A DNA stretch of 64,000 bases from Clostridia bacterium (GTDB taxonomy: Bacteria > Bacillota > Clostridia > TANB77 > CAG-465): assembly GCA_900772475.1 (NCBI GenBank), contig CAAHEI010000008.1, positions 1-64,000 of the forward strand. Direction: 5' to 3'. The translations under genes were made by a program, and so were the position numbers. Below, piece after piece: positions 18,578-27,489 of the stretch; positions within the stretch are counted from its first letter, which is position 1; each line of letters opens with the position of its first letter. The notes beneath the pieces were generated by a model that was given only the letters and a program-made list of their open reading frames with translations, did not search any database and had not been told where the DNA came from.

Positions 18578-18772
18578 CTATCTCATATATATGTATATTA
18601 TTCCAAGCATACACACACTAACAATATATCCTGCTATTTTTATAACTTTTGTAGCTTTGTTTTCTTCAACATTTTCAAATCTTTTTCTTGCAATAACTCT
18701 TGCATTAAATATACTGATTACACAAACAAGTATCACAAGCAAACATATAAATACAATCATATTTTTTACCAT
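18578..18772 (-). CDS. Small two-helix membrane protein between T-box and valS
   Basis: I do not recognise this 64-residue protein. It has a hydrophobic helix at the N-terminus (MIVFICLLVILVCVISIF), a basic middle with RVIARKRFENVEEN, and a second helix (IAGYIVSVCMLGIIYIY). I start at ATG 18772 because GGTGAT lies upstream; an in-frame GTG at 18784 overlaps that site. It sits between the valine T-box terminator and valS, 12 bases before valS, and so would share valine control. It could be a real small membrane protein or simply a hitchhiker in the operon. Confidence 0.6.
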   Translation of the reverse strand: MVKNMIVFICLLVILVCVISIFNARVIARKRFENVEENKATKVIKIAGYIVSVCMLGIIYIYMR

Positions 18773-18811
18773 ATTTATCACCACTTCTTTTACTATTTTT
18801 ACTATATAAAA

Positions 18812-19066
18812 AACACAGTCTTATCCTTAATTTAAGGACGAAGACTGTGTTCGCGGTACCACCTTAATTCATGCTTATGCATGCTCTTAATTACAATTAA
18901 CCGATTGTTTACGGAATATACTTACACATAATATATACTTCAGTATATCAGCTCCAAAGCTACCTTCAAATACATTAGTGTTAGAAAACTTTTCAGCCAC
19001 GAGTTTTCATCTCTTATTTCTATTTGTATTTTACTCCTCTTTATCATCGCTTTTTTATTAAATTAC
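18812..19066 (-). promoter_or_regulatory. T-box riboswitch, valine specifier (GUA)
   Basis: On the minus strand the T-box sequence AAGGTGGTACCGCG (about 18850-18865) precedes a terminator hairpin formed by ACACAGTCTT and AAGACTGTGT with a following T run. Stem I upstream contains GCGATGATAAAGAGGAGTA and, in the specifier loop, GAAGGTAGCTTTGGAG. That places codon GTA (plus positions 18961-18963) at the specifier position. Uncharged tRNA-Val(UAC) should stabilise the antiterminator and turn on the small membrane protein and valS. The valine identity matches the downstream synthetase. Confidence 0.93.
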
Positions 19067-19072
19067 GTTTAA

Positions 19073-19101
19073 AGTATACCATAATCTGCTACAAAAATCA
19101 A
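19073..19101 (-). promoter_or_regulatory. Sigma-A promoter of the T-box operon
   Basis: Minus strand TTGATT (19096-19101), 17-base spacer, TATACT (19073-19078), just upstream of stem I of the T-box. Confidence 0.75.
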
Positions 19102-19124
19102 TAAATATAGTAACATTTTTTATT

Positions 19125-19298
19125 CTATTCTTCTGGTTCTGGAGCCTCTACCGGACAAACACTTCTACAAACTCCACATTCAATACATTTCTCAGGATCT
19201 ATTACATATTTATCCTCACCTTGTGATATTGCCCCTACTGGACACTCCAATGCACATGCACCACATGAAATACATTTATTAGTTATTCTATATGCCAT
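19125..19298 (-). CDS. 2x[4Fe-4S] ferredoxin
   Basis: A 57-residue clostridial-type ferredoxin. The two cluster motifs are CISCGACALECP (residues 9-20) and CIECGVCRSVCP (near 38-49), each with the CxxCxxCxxxCP pattern, joined by a GAISQGEDKYVIDPEK loop. It carries low-potential electrons in the cytoplasm. The ATG at 19298 follows AAGGGGG. It lies 38 bases after ricT in the same direction and may belong to the lepB-holB-ricT transcript. No redox partner is in this window. Confidence 0.95.
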   Translation of the reverse strand: MAYRITNKCISCGACALECPVGAISQGEDKYVIDPEKCIECGVCRSVCPVEAPEPEE

Positions 19299-19336
19299 AA
19301 ATTTTTCCCCCTTAAATTCTTATACATTTTATTTTT

Positions 19337-20167
19337 CTAAACTTCTTTACTTTTGTTATTTATAATCATATCTGCATTATACATTTCAAATCTTTCATCT
19401 TCTTTATCTTTGCCAAATTTTACTTTAACTTTTTTTCCTAATATATCAACAGATACTACCTTTCCTTCTTCTCTTTCACCTTTTACTTTTACAAAGCTTC
19501 CAACTTTAGGTAAATATTTTAAATTTTCTTTATATGCCTCTTCTTCATATCGTAAACAACACATAAGTTTTCCACATGCACCTGAAAGTTTTGACATGTT
19601 TATTTGTAATCCTTGTTCTTTTGCCATTTTAATTGTAACAGGATCAAAATCTTGTAAAAAAGTTCTACAACAAACTTCTCTACCACACATTCCAAGAGTG
19701 GGATATGATTTTATCTCGTCCCTTGGACCAATTTGCCTTAACTCTATTCTTGTCTTGTATTTTGAAGCCAAACTTTTTACTAGTTCTCTGAAATCAATTC
19801 TATCTTCAGCCGAAAAATATACTGTAAGTTTAGTACCATCTAATATATATTCGGCGGCCAAAATCTTCATGTCAAGTTTTAGTCTTTTTGCTTCTTTTCT
19901 ACAAAAATCTGCTACTTCTTTTGCTTTAATCTCTCTTTTTTTTAACTCGTCAAAATCTTTTTTTGAAGCAGGTCTAAGAATTTTGTTTATCTCTATTTTG
20001 TTACTTAAACTATCCTTATCTAATATCTTAACTACTCTTCCTATTTCTTCTCCTCTTTCAGTCTTTGCTATAACACTATCGTTAATCGAAAATTTATATT
20101 TTAAAGGATCAAAATATTGCATTTTGCCTGTCTTTTTAAATCTAACTGCTATTATTTTATTTTCCAT
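19337..20167 (-). CDS. ricT: Regulatory iron-sulfur complex subunit RicT (YaaT, PSP1 domain)
   Basis: RicT belongs to the RicA-RicF-RicT complex that in Bacillus promotes RNase Y-dependent mRNA maturation and affects Spo0A phosphorylation. The 276-residue protein is a PSP1-domain protein with conserved cysteines in CGREVCCRTF and SGACGKLMCCLRYE (residues about 157-205), which bind [4Fe-4S]. Length matches the family. It follows holB by 9 bases, as in Bacillus. The ATG has AAGGAGG upstream. The ferredoxin gene next downstream is suggestive because the complex carries iron-sulfur clusters, but no direct link is shown. Confidence 0.9.
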   Translation of the reverse strand: MENKIIAVRFKKTGKMQYFDPLKYKFSINDSVIAKTERGEEIGRVVKILDKDSLSNKIEINKILRPASKKDFDELKKREIKAKEVADFCRKEAKRLKLDMKILAAEYILDGTKLTVYFSAEDRIDFRELVKSLASKYKTRIELRQIGPRDEIKSYPTLGMCGREVCCRTFLQDFDPVTIKMAKEQGLQINMSKLSGACGKLMCCLRYEEEAYKENLKYLPKVGSFVKVKGEREEGKVVSVDILGKKVKVKFGKDKEDERFEMYNADMIINNKSKEV

Positions 20168-20176
20168 ACTCCCTCC

Positions 20177-21013
20177 TTATATTTCATCTATTATTTTTAA
20201 AATCATATTATCAATTACTATATCATAATTTCCATTTCGCTTAAGCCTTGAAATAGCTCTTTCTACAACACAAACGCCGTTATACATTTTGTTAGAATAC
20301 AAAATATATTCTAAATATTCTAATAATTCTAAGTTATCAAATTTTATATTCTGTGAAATTTTCATTGCAGATACTGAATCTTTTTTAATAACGTAATCTA
20401 CCATTTTATCTACTTCTTCAAACTGCGTCATAAGTTCATTTTCTACAATATTTATAGCTTTTCCAACAGAGCCATTAATGTACTCTAATATATTAGGACT
20501 TAAATTAATATTAAATTTATCTTTTATATATTGGTTTACGCTCTTATTATCTAATCCTTCAAAATTTATTTTATTTGTCCTTGAAAGAATTGTTGTAAGT
20601 ATTTTATTTATATTAGAACATATTAGTATAATAACAACAGATTTTGGCGGTTCCTCTAAAGTTTTAAGTAAAGAATTTTGAGCTGCAATATTCATATAAT
20701 CTGAATCATTAATAATATATACTTTATGATCACCTGAAATTGGTGCAATATACACATCATCAATTATTTCTTTTCTAATTTGTTCTATTATGATATCCTT
20801 TTTATCTTCTAACCTTGAAACCAATTTAAAATCAGGACAACTATCTAAATTTGATGTATTTAATATATACTTTGCAAGTTCCTTTGCAAATGTTAGTTTT
20901 CCTATTCCATCTTCACCAAAAAAGATATAAGAATGTGATATATTATGTTTGTTTATAACCTCTTCAAAATATGTCTTTTTTTCATCATGTCCCATTATAT
21001 TCTCAAACATCAT
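20177..21013 (-). CDS. holB: DNA polymerase III subunit delta'
   Basis: This 278-residue AAA+ protein is the delta' clamp-loader subunit. It has the RFC-box-like start FENIMGHDEKK, a degenerate P-loop GEDGIGKLTFAKEL, the Walker-B region VYIINDSDYMN, a sensor-1 region (NSLLKTLEEPP) and a short C-terminal helical domain. The zinc cysteines seen in dnaX are missing, which fits delta'. It lies between lepB and ricT, as in other Firmicutes. There are two adjacent ATG codons; the first (21013) is used because GAGGTG lies 6 bases upstream. Confidence 0.87.
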   Translation of the reverse strand: MMFENIMGHDEKKTYFEEVINKHNISHSYIFFGEDGIGKLTFAKELAKYILNTSNLDSCPDFKLVSRLEDKKDIIIEQIRKEIIDDVYIAPISGDHKVYIINDSDYMNIAAQNSLLKTLEEPPKSVVIILICSNINKILTTILSRTNKINFEGLDNKSVNQYIKDKFNINLSPNILEYINGSVGKAINIVENELMTQFEEVDKMVDYVIKKDSVSAMKISQNIKFDNLELLEYLEYILYSNKMYNGVCVVERAISRLKRNGNYDIVIDNMILKIIDEI

Positions 21014-21028
21014 ATATCACCTCTATTT

Positions 21029-21889
21029 TTATAATTTACCAATTTTATTTAATGGCCATACCCTAATTACAACGTATCCATTTACTTTTTCAATAGGTAC
21101 GCAACCAAAGAATCTTGAATCTTTACTTGATAATCTATTATCCCCCATCATAAACACAGTTCCAGCAGGAACTACAACATCGTTATATTTATCTTTATTA
21201 GTTACTTGCTCATTTAAATATGGTTCATCTAATTTTTCACCATTTCTATAAACGAAACCATCATCTCCTATTACTATATGATCTCCTGGAAGCCCAATAA
21301 CTCTTTTTACATAACTAGACTTTCCAATTCCCATAAAGTTATAGAAGAATGAATCAATACCTGTTTTTTCAGTATAAGAGGCTATATTATTTTCATTAAC
21401 TTCTAAATCATCTTCAAGTGGAGCCTCAAAAGTTACAATATCACCATATTTCAAATCTCTTTTAAATATAGTAGGTCTTGAAATAATTAATCTATCATTT
21501 TCTTTAGTAGTTGGAAGCATTGAAACCTGTTTTACCCCAGATATAGTACCAATAAAATAATTTATTATTAAATAAAGAAGATATGCTATTACTAAGCATA
21601 AAACCCATTCTAATATCTCGCGTATAATTGCCTTACTATTTTTCCTAACTTTAGCTCTAGTTTCATTGTTTATCTCGTCTGCTCTTATTTTATCATTTAC
21701 ATCTATATCATCATAAACAATGTCTTCTTTTTTAGGTGCTTCGTCTTTTTGATTTATTTCTTCTTTCTTTTCTTCAACTTTAATGTCATTATCCTTTTTT
21801 TCTATATTTTTCTTTACCTTTGTAACTTTTCCGTTCTCATCTATATCATCAAATTCAATTTCTTTTTTTTCACTTTCGTTATTATCCAT
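21029..21889 (-). CDS. lepB: Signal peptidase I
   Basis: Type I signal peptidase removes signal peptides on the outer face of the membrane. The catalytic serine is in VKQVSMLPT (near residue 124) and the lysine in SYVKRVIGLPGD. The conserved box MGDNRLSSKDSRFFG follows. One transmembrane helix (EWVLCLVIAYLLYLIINYF) precedes the domain. Unusually there is an N-terminal cytoplasmic extension of about 85 residues, very rich in Asp, Glu and Lys, so the protein (286 residues) is longer than simple SipS enzymes. It is followed by holB and ricT. Confidence 0.93.
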   Translation of the reverse strand: MDNNESEKKEIEFDDIDENGKVTKVKKNIEKKDNDIKVEEKKEEINQKDEAPKKEDIVYDDIDVNDKIRADEINNETRAKVRKNSKAIIREILEWVLCLVIAYLLYLIINYFIGTISGVKQVSMLPTTKENDRLIISRPTIFKRDLKYGDIVTFEAPLEDDLEVNENNIASYTEKTGIDSFFYNFMGIGKSSYVKRVIGLPGDHIVIGDDGFVYRNGEKLDEPYLNEQVTNKDKYNDVVVPAGTVFMMGDNRLSSKDSRFFGCVPIEKVNGYVVIRVWPLNKIGKL

Positions 21890-22005
21890 ATATTTCTATT
21901 GCTAAACTCTATTAGCAATATTCCCCCTCTCCATATATCAACATAATAATTTTACCATAAAATATAATAAAAAACAATATATAAATAAAAAATGTATAAA
22001 ATTAA

Positions 22006-22028
22006 GGTCGTGTAAAACTACACGACCC
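22006..22028 (-). terminator. Intrinsic terminator after the 22018 gene
   Basis: A 9-bp stem GGTCGTGTA with its complement TACACGACC around a 4-base loop overlaps the stop of the small gene. The stretch downstream on the minus strand is T-rich. Confidence 0.75.
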
Positions 22029-22269
22029 CAACTAAAGACATAAGGATTGATAGAGCTTCCTCATATCTACTATCTGACAATCCATAAGGGGCTTTTAACT
22101 CAATATACGACACCCCGTCTTCTAAATATTTATATGCTTTATAATACCATCTTATTACACCATCTATTCTATATTGAAAGCACTCACATCCACTAGATGT
22201 TAAAACTTTTGTAATTTCGAATAAATGATCTTTGTGATTTTTTCTTGCTAAAATTTTAACACTAGACAA
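22018..22269 (-). CDS. Small conserved-looking hypothetical protein
   Basis: I do not recognise this 83-residue protein. It starts at TTG 22269 with a GGAGAG ribosome site and begins SSVKILARKNHKDH, followed by alternating strands and helices (FEITKVLTSSGCECFQYRI, a basic WYYKAYKYL segment, and a C-terminal helix). No signal peptide or membrane segment. It lies between metG and lepB with about 100 bases on each side and its own terminator, so it is probably monocistronic. Codon use looks like that of its neighbours. Confidence 0.6.
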   Translation of the reverse strand: MSSVKILARKNHKDHLFEITKVLTSSGCECFQYRIDGVIRWYYKAYKYLEDGVSYIELKAPYGLSDSRYEEALSILMSLVGVV

Positions 22270-22366
22270 ACCAATCTCTCCTTAAATATAATATGATAAG
22301 ATAAATAATTTCAATATAGTTTATATATAACATATCCTAAGATATTATTCAAGTGATTCGAAAAAT

Positions 22367-24310
22367 TTAGTGAATATTACTTCCATTTTCAAGTATACCA
22401 TTATTATTATCTAAAGTTATAAGCTTTACTACATCATAATCTCCCGCTGCAAGAAGCATTCCATTTGATTCAACTCCCCTAAGTTTTGCTGGTTTTAAAT
22501 TTGTAACAACTACAACTTGTTTTTTTAATAACTCTTCCTCTGTATAAAATTCAACTAGTCCTGAAACTATAGTCCTTGGTTGTTCCTCTCCTACATCAAC
22601 ACTTAATTTATACAACTTATCAGATTTTTCTATTCTACTTACTTCTTTTATTTGACCAACCTTAAGCTCAACTTTATCAAGTTCATCAATTGTAATTATT
22701 CCTTTTTTATTTTCTTCTACTTTCTCTTTTTCTTCATTTTTTTCTACAACTTGTTCATTCATTTTTTCTATCTCCTCTTTAATATCAACTCTTGGAAATA
22801 AATTATTACCTTTTGTTACAATTGTACCTTCTTTTAGAAGGCCAAAATTCTTTGCACTATCCCAACTTGTTATATCTTCTTCAATTCCTATTTGCTTAAA
22901 AATTTCACCTGGGACATCAACCATATATGGTCTAAGTAATATACCTATTATTCTTATACATTCAACTAGATTATATAGTACTGTATTTAGTCTATCCTCT
23001 TTTCCTTCTTTACCAAGTACCCATGGCATTGATAAATCAATATATTTATTTGACTTATCAATAAGTTTCCAAATTTCTGTAATTGCATCATTTATTTTTA
23101 ATTTATCCATTAACTCTTCAACCTTTAATGGTACTTCTTTTGCAAGTTGAATCAAATCACCATCATAATTTTCAAAAGATTTTCCTTTTTTTATTACTCC
23201 ATTATTATACTTAGAAACCATTGCAGTTACTCTACTTACAAGATTTCCTAAATCATTTGATAAATCTGAGTTAGATTTTTCCAAAAATAACTCTTCTGAG
23301 AAGTTTCCATCTTGTCCTAAAGTCATTTCATGAAGTAGGAAATATCTTACAGAATCCCTTGAAGTTGCATTTATATATACTCTTGGATCTTTATAATTTC
23401 CAAACGATTTTGATATTTTATTTCCATCAACTACAAGCCATCCATGACCATATATTTTCTTTGGAAGTGGTAAATCAAGTGCCATTAAAAGTGCTGGCCA
23501 TATCATCGCATGAAACCTAAATATTTCTTTTCCAACTAAATGTAGATCTGCTGGCCAATACTTCTTAAATTTTGATTCGTTACCACTTAAATAGCCAAGT
23601 CCAGATATATAGTTAGTTAAAGCATCTATCCAAACATATACTGTATGTTTTGGATCAAATGGTACCTTTATTCCCCATTTAACACCTGTTCTTGAAACAC
23701 ATAAATCCTCAATACCCTTTTTAAAGAAGTTATTTATAAGCTCATTCTTTCTGGAAATAGGCTCTAAAAATTCAGGATTTTCATCAAAAAACTTAAGTAA
23801 TCTATCCTGATATTTTGAAAGTTTAAAGAAATAACTTTCCTCTTTTACAAGTTCAACATCTCTGCCACAATCCGGACATTTTCCATCTACAGCTTGTGTT
23901 TCAGTCCAAAATGATTCACATGGAGTACAATATAGTCCTTCATATTCAGATTTATAAATATCTCCATTATTATATAATTTTTCAAATATTTTCTTAACAC
24001 ATTCAACATGTTCTTCATCAGTTGTTCTTATATACTTATCATATGTTATTCCTAAATCATTCCATAATTTCTTTGTATCTGTTACAATTTTATCAACATA
24101 TTCTTTTGGAGTAACACCTGCGTCTTTTGCTTTTCTTTCAATTTTTTGTCCGTGTTCATCTGTTCCTGTCATGAAAAACACGTCATATCCTCTAAGCCTT
24201 TTATATCTTGCAATTGCATCAGCTACAACTGTACAGTAACAATGTCCAATATGAAAGTTACCACTTGGATAATATATAGGTGTTGTAATATAATATTTCT
24301 GCTTTTCCAC
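22367..24310 (-). CDS. metG: Methionine--tRNA ligase
   Basis: MetRS charges tRNA-Met. The protein (about 647 residues) has HIGH-type PSGNFHIGH near the start, the zinc-binding CTPCESFW and CPDCGRD pairs, KISKSFGN (KMSKS equivalent), an anticodon-binding helical domain, and an acidic linker (residues about 515-545). A C-terminal EMAP-like tRNA-binding domain starts at DELDKVELKVGQI. I prefer the GTG start at 24310, because AAGGAG lies 8 bases upstream; the in-frame GTG at 24319 lies in the ribosome site. acpS ends 5 bases before, implying one transcript. Confidence 0.96.
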   Translation of the reverse strand: MEKQKYYITTPIYYPSGNFHIGHCYCTVVADAIARYKRLRGYDVFFMTGTDEHGQKIERKAKDAGVTPKEYVDKIVTDTKKLWNDLGITYDKYIRTTDEEHVECVKKIFEKLYNNGDIYKSEYEGLYCTPCESFWTETQAVDGKCPDCGRDVELVKEESYFFKLSKYQDRLLKFFDENPEFLEPISRKNELINNFFKKGIEDLCVSRTGVKWGIKVPFDPKHTVYVWIDALTNYISGLGYLSGNESKFKKYWPADLHLVGKEIFRFHAMIWPALLMALDLPLPKKIYGHGWLVVDGNKISKSFGNYKDPRVYINATSRDSVRYFLLHEMTLGQDGNFSEELFLEKSNSDLSNDLGNLVSRVTAMVSKYNNGVIKKGKSFENYDGDLIQLAKEVPLKVEELMDKLKINDAITEIWKLIDKSNKYIDLSMPWVLGKEGKEDRLNTVLYNLVECIRIIGILLRPYMVDVPGEIFKQIGIEEDITSWDSAKNFGLLKEGTIVTKGNNLFPRVDIKEEIEKMNEQVVEKNEEKEKVEENKKGIITIDELDKVELKVGQIKEVSRIEKSDKLYKLSVDVGEEQPRTIVSGLVEFYTEEELLKKQVVVVTNLKPAKLRGVESNGMLLAAGDYDVVKLITLDNNNGILENGSNIH

Positions 24311-24315
24311 TTTAA

Positions 24316-24720
24316 TCACTCCTTATTTACTTTTACTACTACTGTAGATATAGCATTATCCTTTACATGAGAAATGCTAACATCTATTTCTACCTCATGT
24401 TTATCACATGCTTTTTTTATTTCTTCATTTAAAATATATACCTTTGGCCTTCTAGATAGTTCCTCTATATTTAATATTTCTACATCTAAATAGCTTATTG
24501 TTAAATTGTTTTCTATTATAAATTTAGACATTGCTTTATATATTGCTTCTTTTGCAGCAAATCTTCCAGCATATCTTTGATATTTTATATCAGATTTTAT
24601 TTTGTCTATATTTTCTATTTCATTTTTAGTATATATATTTTCCTTAAATCCTTTTGTATTCTTTACTGCATCTTCTATACGAGATACCTCAATTATATCT
24701 GTTCCACAATATATTTGCAT
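24316..24720 (-). CDS. acpS: Holo-[acyl-carrier-protein] synthase
   Basis: AcpS transfers phosphopantetheine from CoA to acyl carrier protein in fatty acid synthesis. The 134-residue protein has the conserved GTDIIEVSRIEDA motif near the N-terminus and RFAAKEAIYKAM with the metal-binding glutamate around residue 60. A C-terminal SISHVKDNAISTVV strand completes the fold. The length matches the family. It lies just upstream of metG in the same direction and downstream of the 24733 membrane protein by 12 bases, so it is probably part of a three-gene unit. Confidence 0.93.
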   Translation of the reverse strand: MQIYCGTDIIEVSRIEDAVKNTKGFKENIYTKNEIENIDKIKSDIKYQRYAGRFAAKEAIYKAMSKFIIENNLTISYLDVEILNIEELSRRPKVYILNEEIKKACDKHEVEIDVSISHVKDNAISTVVVKVNKE

Positions 24721-24732
24721 AAAATTCCCCCA

Positions 24733-26088
24733 TTAAAATTTCTTTTCAAACTTATGCTTTATCCAGCTTGCAATAAGATATGTTGGATAACTTAAAGCTG
24801 AAAAAACCATCGCTATTATTATATATACTTGAATATCCTCTAAATTTATTACATTTGTTAACATTTGAATACCAGAAAAACTTATATTTATAACATAAAA
24901 AATCATAAGTATCATACTTATCCTTGATTGATTATTGCTTACAACATAATCATAATATTCTAAATATTCTTTATGAACCTCGTCATAAAGTTCTGGAAGG
25001 CCAAATGCTTTTTGCCATAATTTCCAGATATCCATTCCGTGTTCTGAGTTAGTAATTTGTCCAAACCAACTTGAATTTGTAAATTGAGTTAAATTTTTCT
25101 TTAATTTTTTAACTGCTGTTTTATCTTGTCTCATTAAATCCTGCGAAAAATTTATAAGACTGATTCTTTGATATAATGCTATAAGCACCATATACAAATA
25201 TCTTTTTTCAAAATTATATGGCATTCTTGTTATATCATATTTTTCTTTATCAGATACAAATACAACTCCACTCTCTCTTGAAAATCCAAACATTGAGTAT
25301 TTCCATCTAGAATAAACGTTATCAAAAAGTCTATCACATTCTTCATTAAAAATAGCACTACTTTTACTATGCATAACGTACTGAAATTTATAGAAATCAT
25401 TTTGCATTTTATAAAAATCTGTATCTTTCTCCCAATCATCTACACAAACATATGAATATGTAAACATTTTGTCAAAATACATTTTATCTAAACTTTTGCT
25501 TTCATATTCAGAAGTTATATTTCTTATAAATTTAGGAATATTAATTATTTTACTATTTTCGACTATTCTATTGGTTGCATTTCCTTTTATTCTAGGTGTT
25601 AAATTTCTAAAATAATGGTTAAAATCTAATATTTTATTAAAGTCAATTAACTCACTTTTCTCATCAATTTGTGTTTTAAAGTCTATGAAACATATACCAC
25701 CTTCAAAACATATTATTTTAATATCCGATATATCATAATTAATAACTTTACCATCGAAATCTGTTATACTACCTTTTTTTATTCTAGCCATATTGTATTT
25801 AAACGTTACACATGTAGTTTTACTAAGTTCTAATGATCTTCTAAAAACTCCTTGTGTTTTAAATTTTTTTATATACTTTTTATCCCAAAATAAAGAAGGA
25901 AACAAAAATTTTCTCATATATGGCAAAAAGAAATCGTACGACTCTTCATCGCTTTTATATTGATGATATACCATAGTCCACTCTTTTGTTTTCTTTAATA
26001 TGCTTTCTATAAAATATGGATATTTCTCACTATCTATTACAAACGGATATAGAAAATGAGTATACTGATATTCGGCTTTAATATGCAT
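24733..26088 (-). CDS. Hypothetical protein with two C-terminal transmembrane helices
   Basis: I do not recognise this protein of about 451 residues. A long soluble N-terminal part (to about residue 385) is rich in aromatic and charged residues; the C-terminus has two hydrophobic segments (SMILMIFYVINISFSGIQML and YIIIAMVFSALSYPTYLIA) and a basic tail. This topology recalls CorA-like proteins, but no GxN motif is visible. I start at ATG 26088 with GAGGTGG upstream, dropping eight residues of a longer frame. It is first in a probable operon with acpS and metG and divergent from tRNA-Pro. Confidence 0.6.
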   Translation of the reverse strand: MHIKAEYQYTHFLYPFVIDSEKYPYFIESILKKTKEWTMVYHQYKSDEESYDFFLPYMRKFLFPSLFWDKKYIKKFKTQGVFRRSLELSKTTCVTFKYNMARIKKGSITDFDGKVINYDISDIKIICFEGGICFIDFKTQIDEKSELIDFNKILDFNHYFRNLTPRIKGNATNRIVENSKIINIPKFIRNITSEYESKSLDKMYFDKMFTYSYVCVDDWEKDTDFYKMQNDFYKFQYVMHSKSSAIFNEECDRLFDNVYSRWKYSMFGFSRESGVVFVSDKEKYDITRMPYNFEKRYLYMVLIALYQRISLINFSQDLMRQDKTAVKKLKKNLTQFTNSSWFGQITNSEHGMDIWKLWQKAFGLPELYDEVHKEYLEYYDYVVSNNQSRISMILMIFYVINISFSGIQMLTNVINLEDIQVYIIIAMVFSALSYPTYLIASWIKHKFEKKF

Positions 26089-26172
26089 ATTACCACCTCT
26101 TTTGTTATACATATATATTATACTGTTTTTTACATAAAGTCAATATTTTTACAATAATTTTAACATAAACAC

Positions 26173-26201
26173 TTGATTTTTAAAACTATAAATGCTATAA
26201 T
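26173..26201 (+). promoter_or_regulatory. Sigma-A promoter of tRNA-Pro
   Basis: TTGATT (26173-26178), a 17-base spacer and TATAAT (26196-26201) end 19 bases before the mature tRNA. Confidence 0.8.
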
Positions 26202-26220
26202 GATTTAGTACTTGATGTAT

Positions 26221-26296
26221 CGGGGTATAGCTCAGTTGGTAGAGCGCGTGGTTTGGGACCATGAGGTCGCACGTTCGAACCGTGTTACTCCGACCA
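26221..26296 (+). tRNA. tRNA-Pro (anticodon UGG)
   Basis: The 76-nt gene folds as a full cloverleaf: acceptor CGGGGTA with TACTCCG, D arm GCTC/GAGC, anticodon stem CGTGG/CCATG with loop TTTGGGA (anticodon TGG at 26254-26256), T arm GCACG/CGTGT with TTCGAAC, and encoded CCA. Its last six bases begin the 23-bp repeat that marks the integration site of the mobile element. Confidence 0.97.
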
Positions 26297-26313
26297 TTTT
26301 TTTGCAATTTTTA
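26291..26313 (+). repeat. attL: left 23-bp direct repeat of the element
   Basis: CGACCATTTTTTTGCAATTTTTA at the tRNA-Pro 3' end recurs exactly at 37665-37687, 11.37 kb away. Genes for relaxase, excisionase and integrase lie between, so these are the attachment sites. Confidence 0.85.
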
Positions 26314-26341
26314 GAAAATTGCAGAAAACTGAAAAAGGTTT

Positions 26342-26381
26342 AAAGAGTATTAACGAGTAAGGTTTCGTTAATACTCTTTTT
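26342..26381 (+). terminator. Terminator downstream of tRNA-Pro (element-borne)
   Basis: A 15-bp stem, AAAGAGTATTAACGA (26342-26356) with its complement (26365-26379), around an 8-base loop and followed by T residues. It lies inside the element and resembles a related hairpin beyond attR. Confidence 0.85.
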
Positions 26382-26430
26382 CTATGGAGTTTTAAAAAAT
26401 CTTGAAAAATCCTGAAAAAAATTGTAATTT

Positions 26431-26497
26431 TGTTCAGAATTTTATGTTCCGAAAACATTTTTTCTCAAATAAAAAATGTTCAGAAAAGTTCCGAAAA
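26431..26497 (+). repeat. Short TGTTC(A/C)GAA repeats and hairpin before repA-like gene
   Basis: Four copies of a (T)GTTC(A/C)GAA(AA) motif at 26431, 26445, 26477 and 26488 surround a perfect 10-bp hairpin (26454-26480). They lie just upstream of the replication initiator gene and may be iterons. Two similar units lie near attR at 37576-37600, so recombinase arm sites are the alternative. Confidence 0.5.
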
Positions 26498-26533
26498 ATT
26501 TTATAGAGTATTCTTCCTAGAAAGGAAGTTAAT

Positions 26534-27439
26534 TTGAAACAGATAGTTTACTATAAAATAAATGAAACATTAAGTAATAAATATTATCAAATACCACAAG
26601 AACTATTTGAAAACTCATTATATAAAGATAATTTAAATTCAGATAGCAAAATACTATATGCTTTTTTGCTAGACAGATTATCATTATCTCAAAAACATCA
26701 TTGGGTAGATGAAGAATATAGAATATATTTGATATTTACTAGAGAAGAAGTACAAGAAAAATTACATTTATCAGACAAAACAGTTACTAAAGCATTTAAA
26801 CAATTAAGTAATGTCGGCTTAGTAGAAGAAAAAAGGCAAGGTCTTGGCAAACCTAATTTAATATATGTCGGAAAAATACAATATGAAGAAACAGAAAATA
26901 TACGATTCCAGAGTCGTAAAAATTACGATTCTGGAGAAGGAAATATTACGGCTCTTGAATCGGAAGATTTACGAGGAATCAATACTAATATTATCAAAAC
27001 TAATATAATCAATACTGAGTCTATCAATCCTAATAATGATAATGAACATGAATTACAAAAAATTAAAGATAAATGTAAATTAAATGAATTTGCTAAAGAA
27101 GAAATAACAATTTTAGAAGATGTGATTGATAGCTTATATTATAAAGATACCTTAAAAGTAGGAAGTGTTATTGTTAATCACTACAAGATATTAGATAAAC
27201 TAAAATTGATAGTTAAAGAAAATTTAATTCAGTTATTAAATATATTAAATAATATTCCAAACATACAAAATGCTAAAAATTATTTGATGATTTGCTTATA
27301 CAACAATTTAGGAAACACACATATAACCACTAAAAAAACAAGTACTACTTCAGCTTGTAATGAAAGAGAATACCCAGAAGACTTCTTGAACAGCTTATAT
27401 GCTAACGTTGCTTATGAGAATAGCTTAATATCTCCGTAA
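26534..27439 (+). CDS. Replication initiator protein A (RepA_N-type)
   Basis: This 301-residue protein is a RepA_N family plasmid/ICE initiator. The N-terminal domain (YYQIPQELFENSLYKDNL through SSDSKILYAFLLDRLSLS) contains a winged helix, with the recognition helix in LSDKTVTKAFKQLSNVGLVEEKRQGLGKPN. The C-terminal half (about 180-270) resembles the DUF6017 domain seen in element-borne RepA proteins. The start is TTG at 26534 with AAAGGAAG upstream. It is the first gene inside attL. Replication of the excised circle during transfer is the likely role. Confidence 0.82.
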   Translation: MKQIVYYKINETLSNKYYQIPQELFENSLYKDNLNSDSKILYAFLLDRLSLSQKHHWVDEEYRIYLIFTREEVQEKLHLSDKTVTKAFKQLSNVGLVEEKRQGLGKPNLIYVGKIQYEETENIRFQSRKNYDSGEGNITALESEDLRGINTNIIKTNIINTESINPNNDNEHELQKIKDKCKLNEFAKEEITILEDVIDSLYYKDTLKVGSVIVNHYKILDKLKLIVKENLIQLLNILNNIPNIQNAKNYLMICLYNNLGNTHITTKKTSTTSACNEREYPEDFLNSLYANVAYENSLISP

Positions 27440-27489
27440 GAAATAGCTCCGATATGAAATTGCAAGAATATCGCTAATATGCAACTTCA

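Noticed and set aside
26130..26143. Promoter TTGACT/TATAAT for the 24733-26088 operon
   Set aside because: The spacer is only 15 bases, so it is not listed although the gene clearly needs a promoter in this area.
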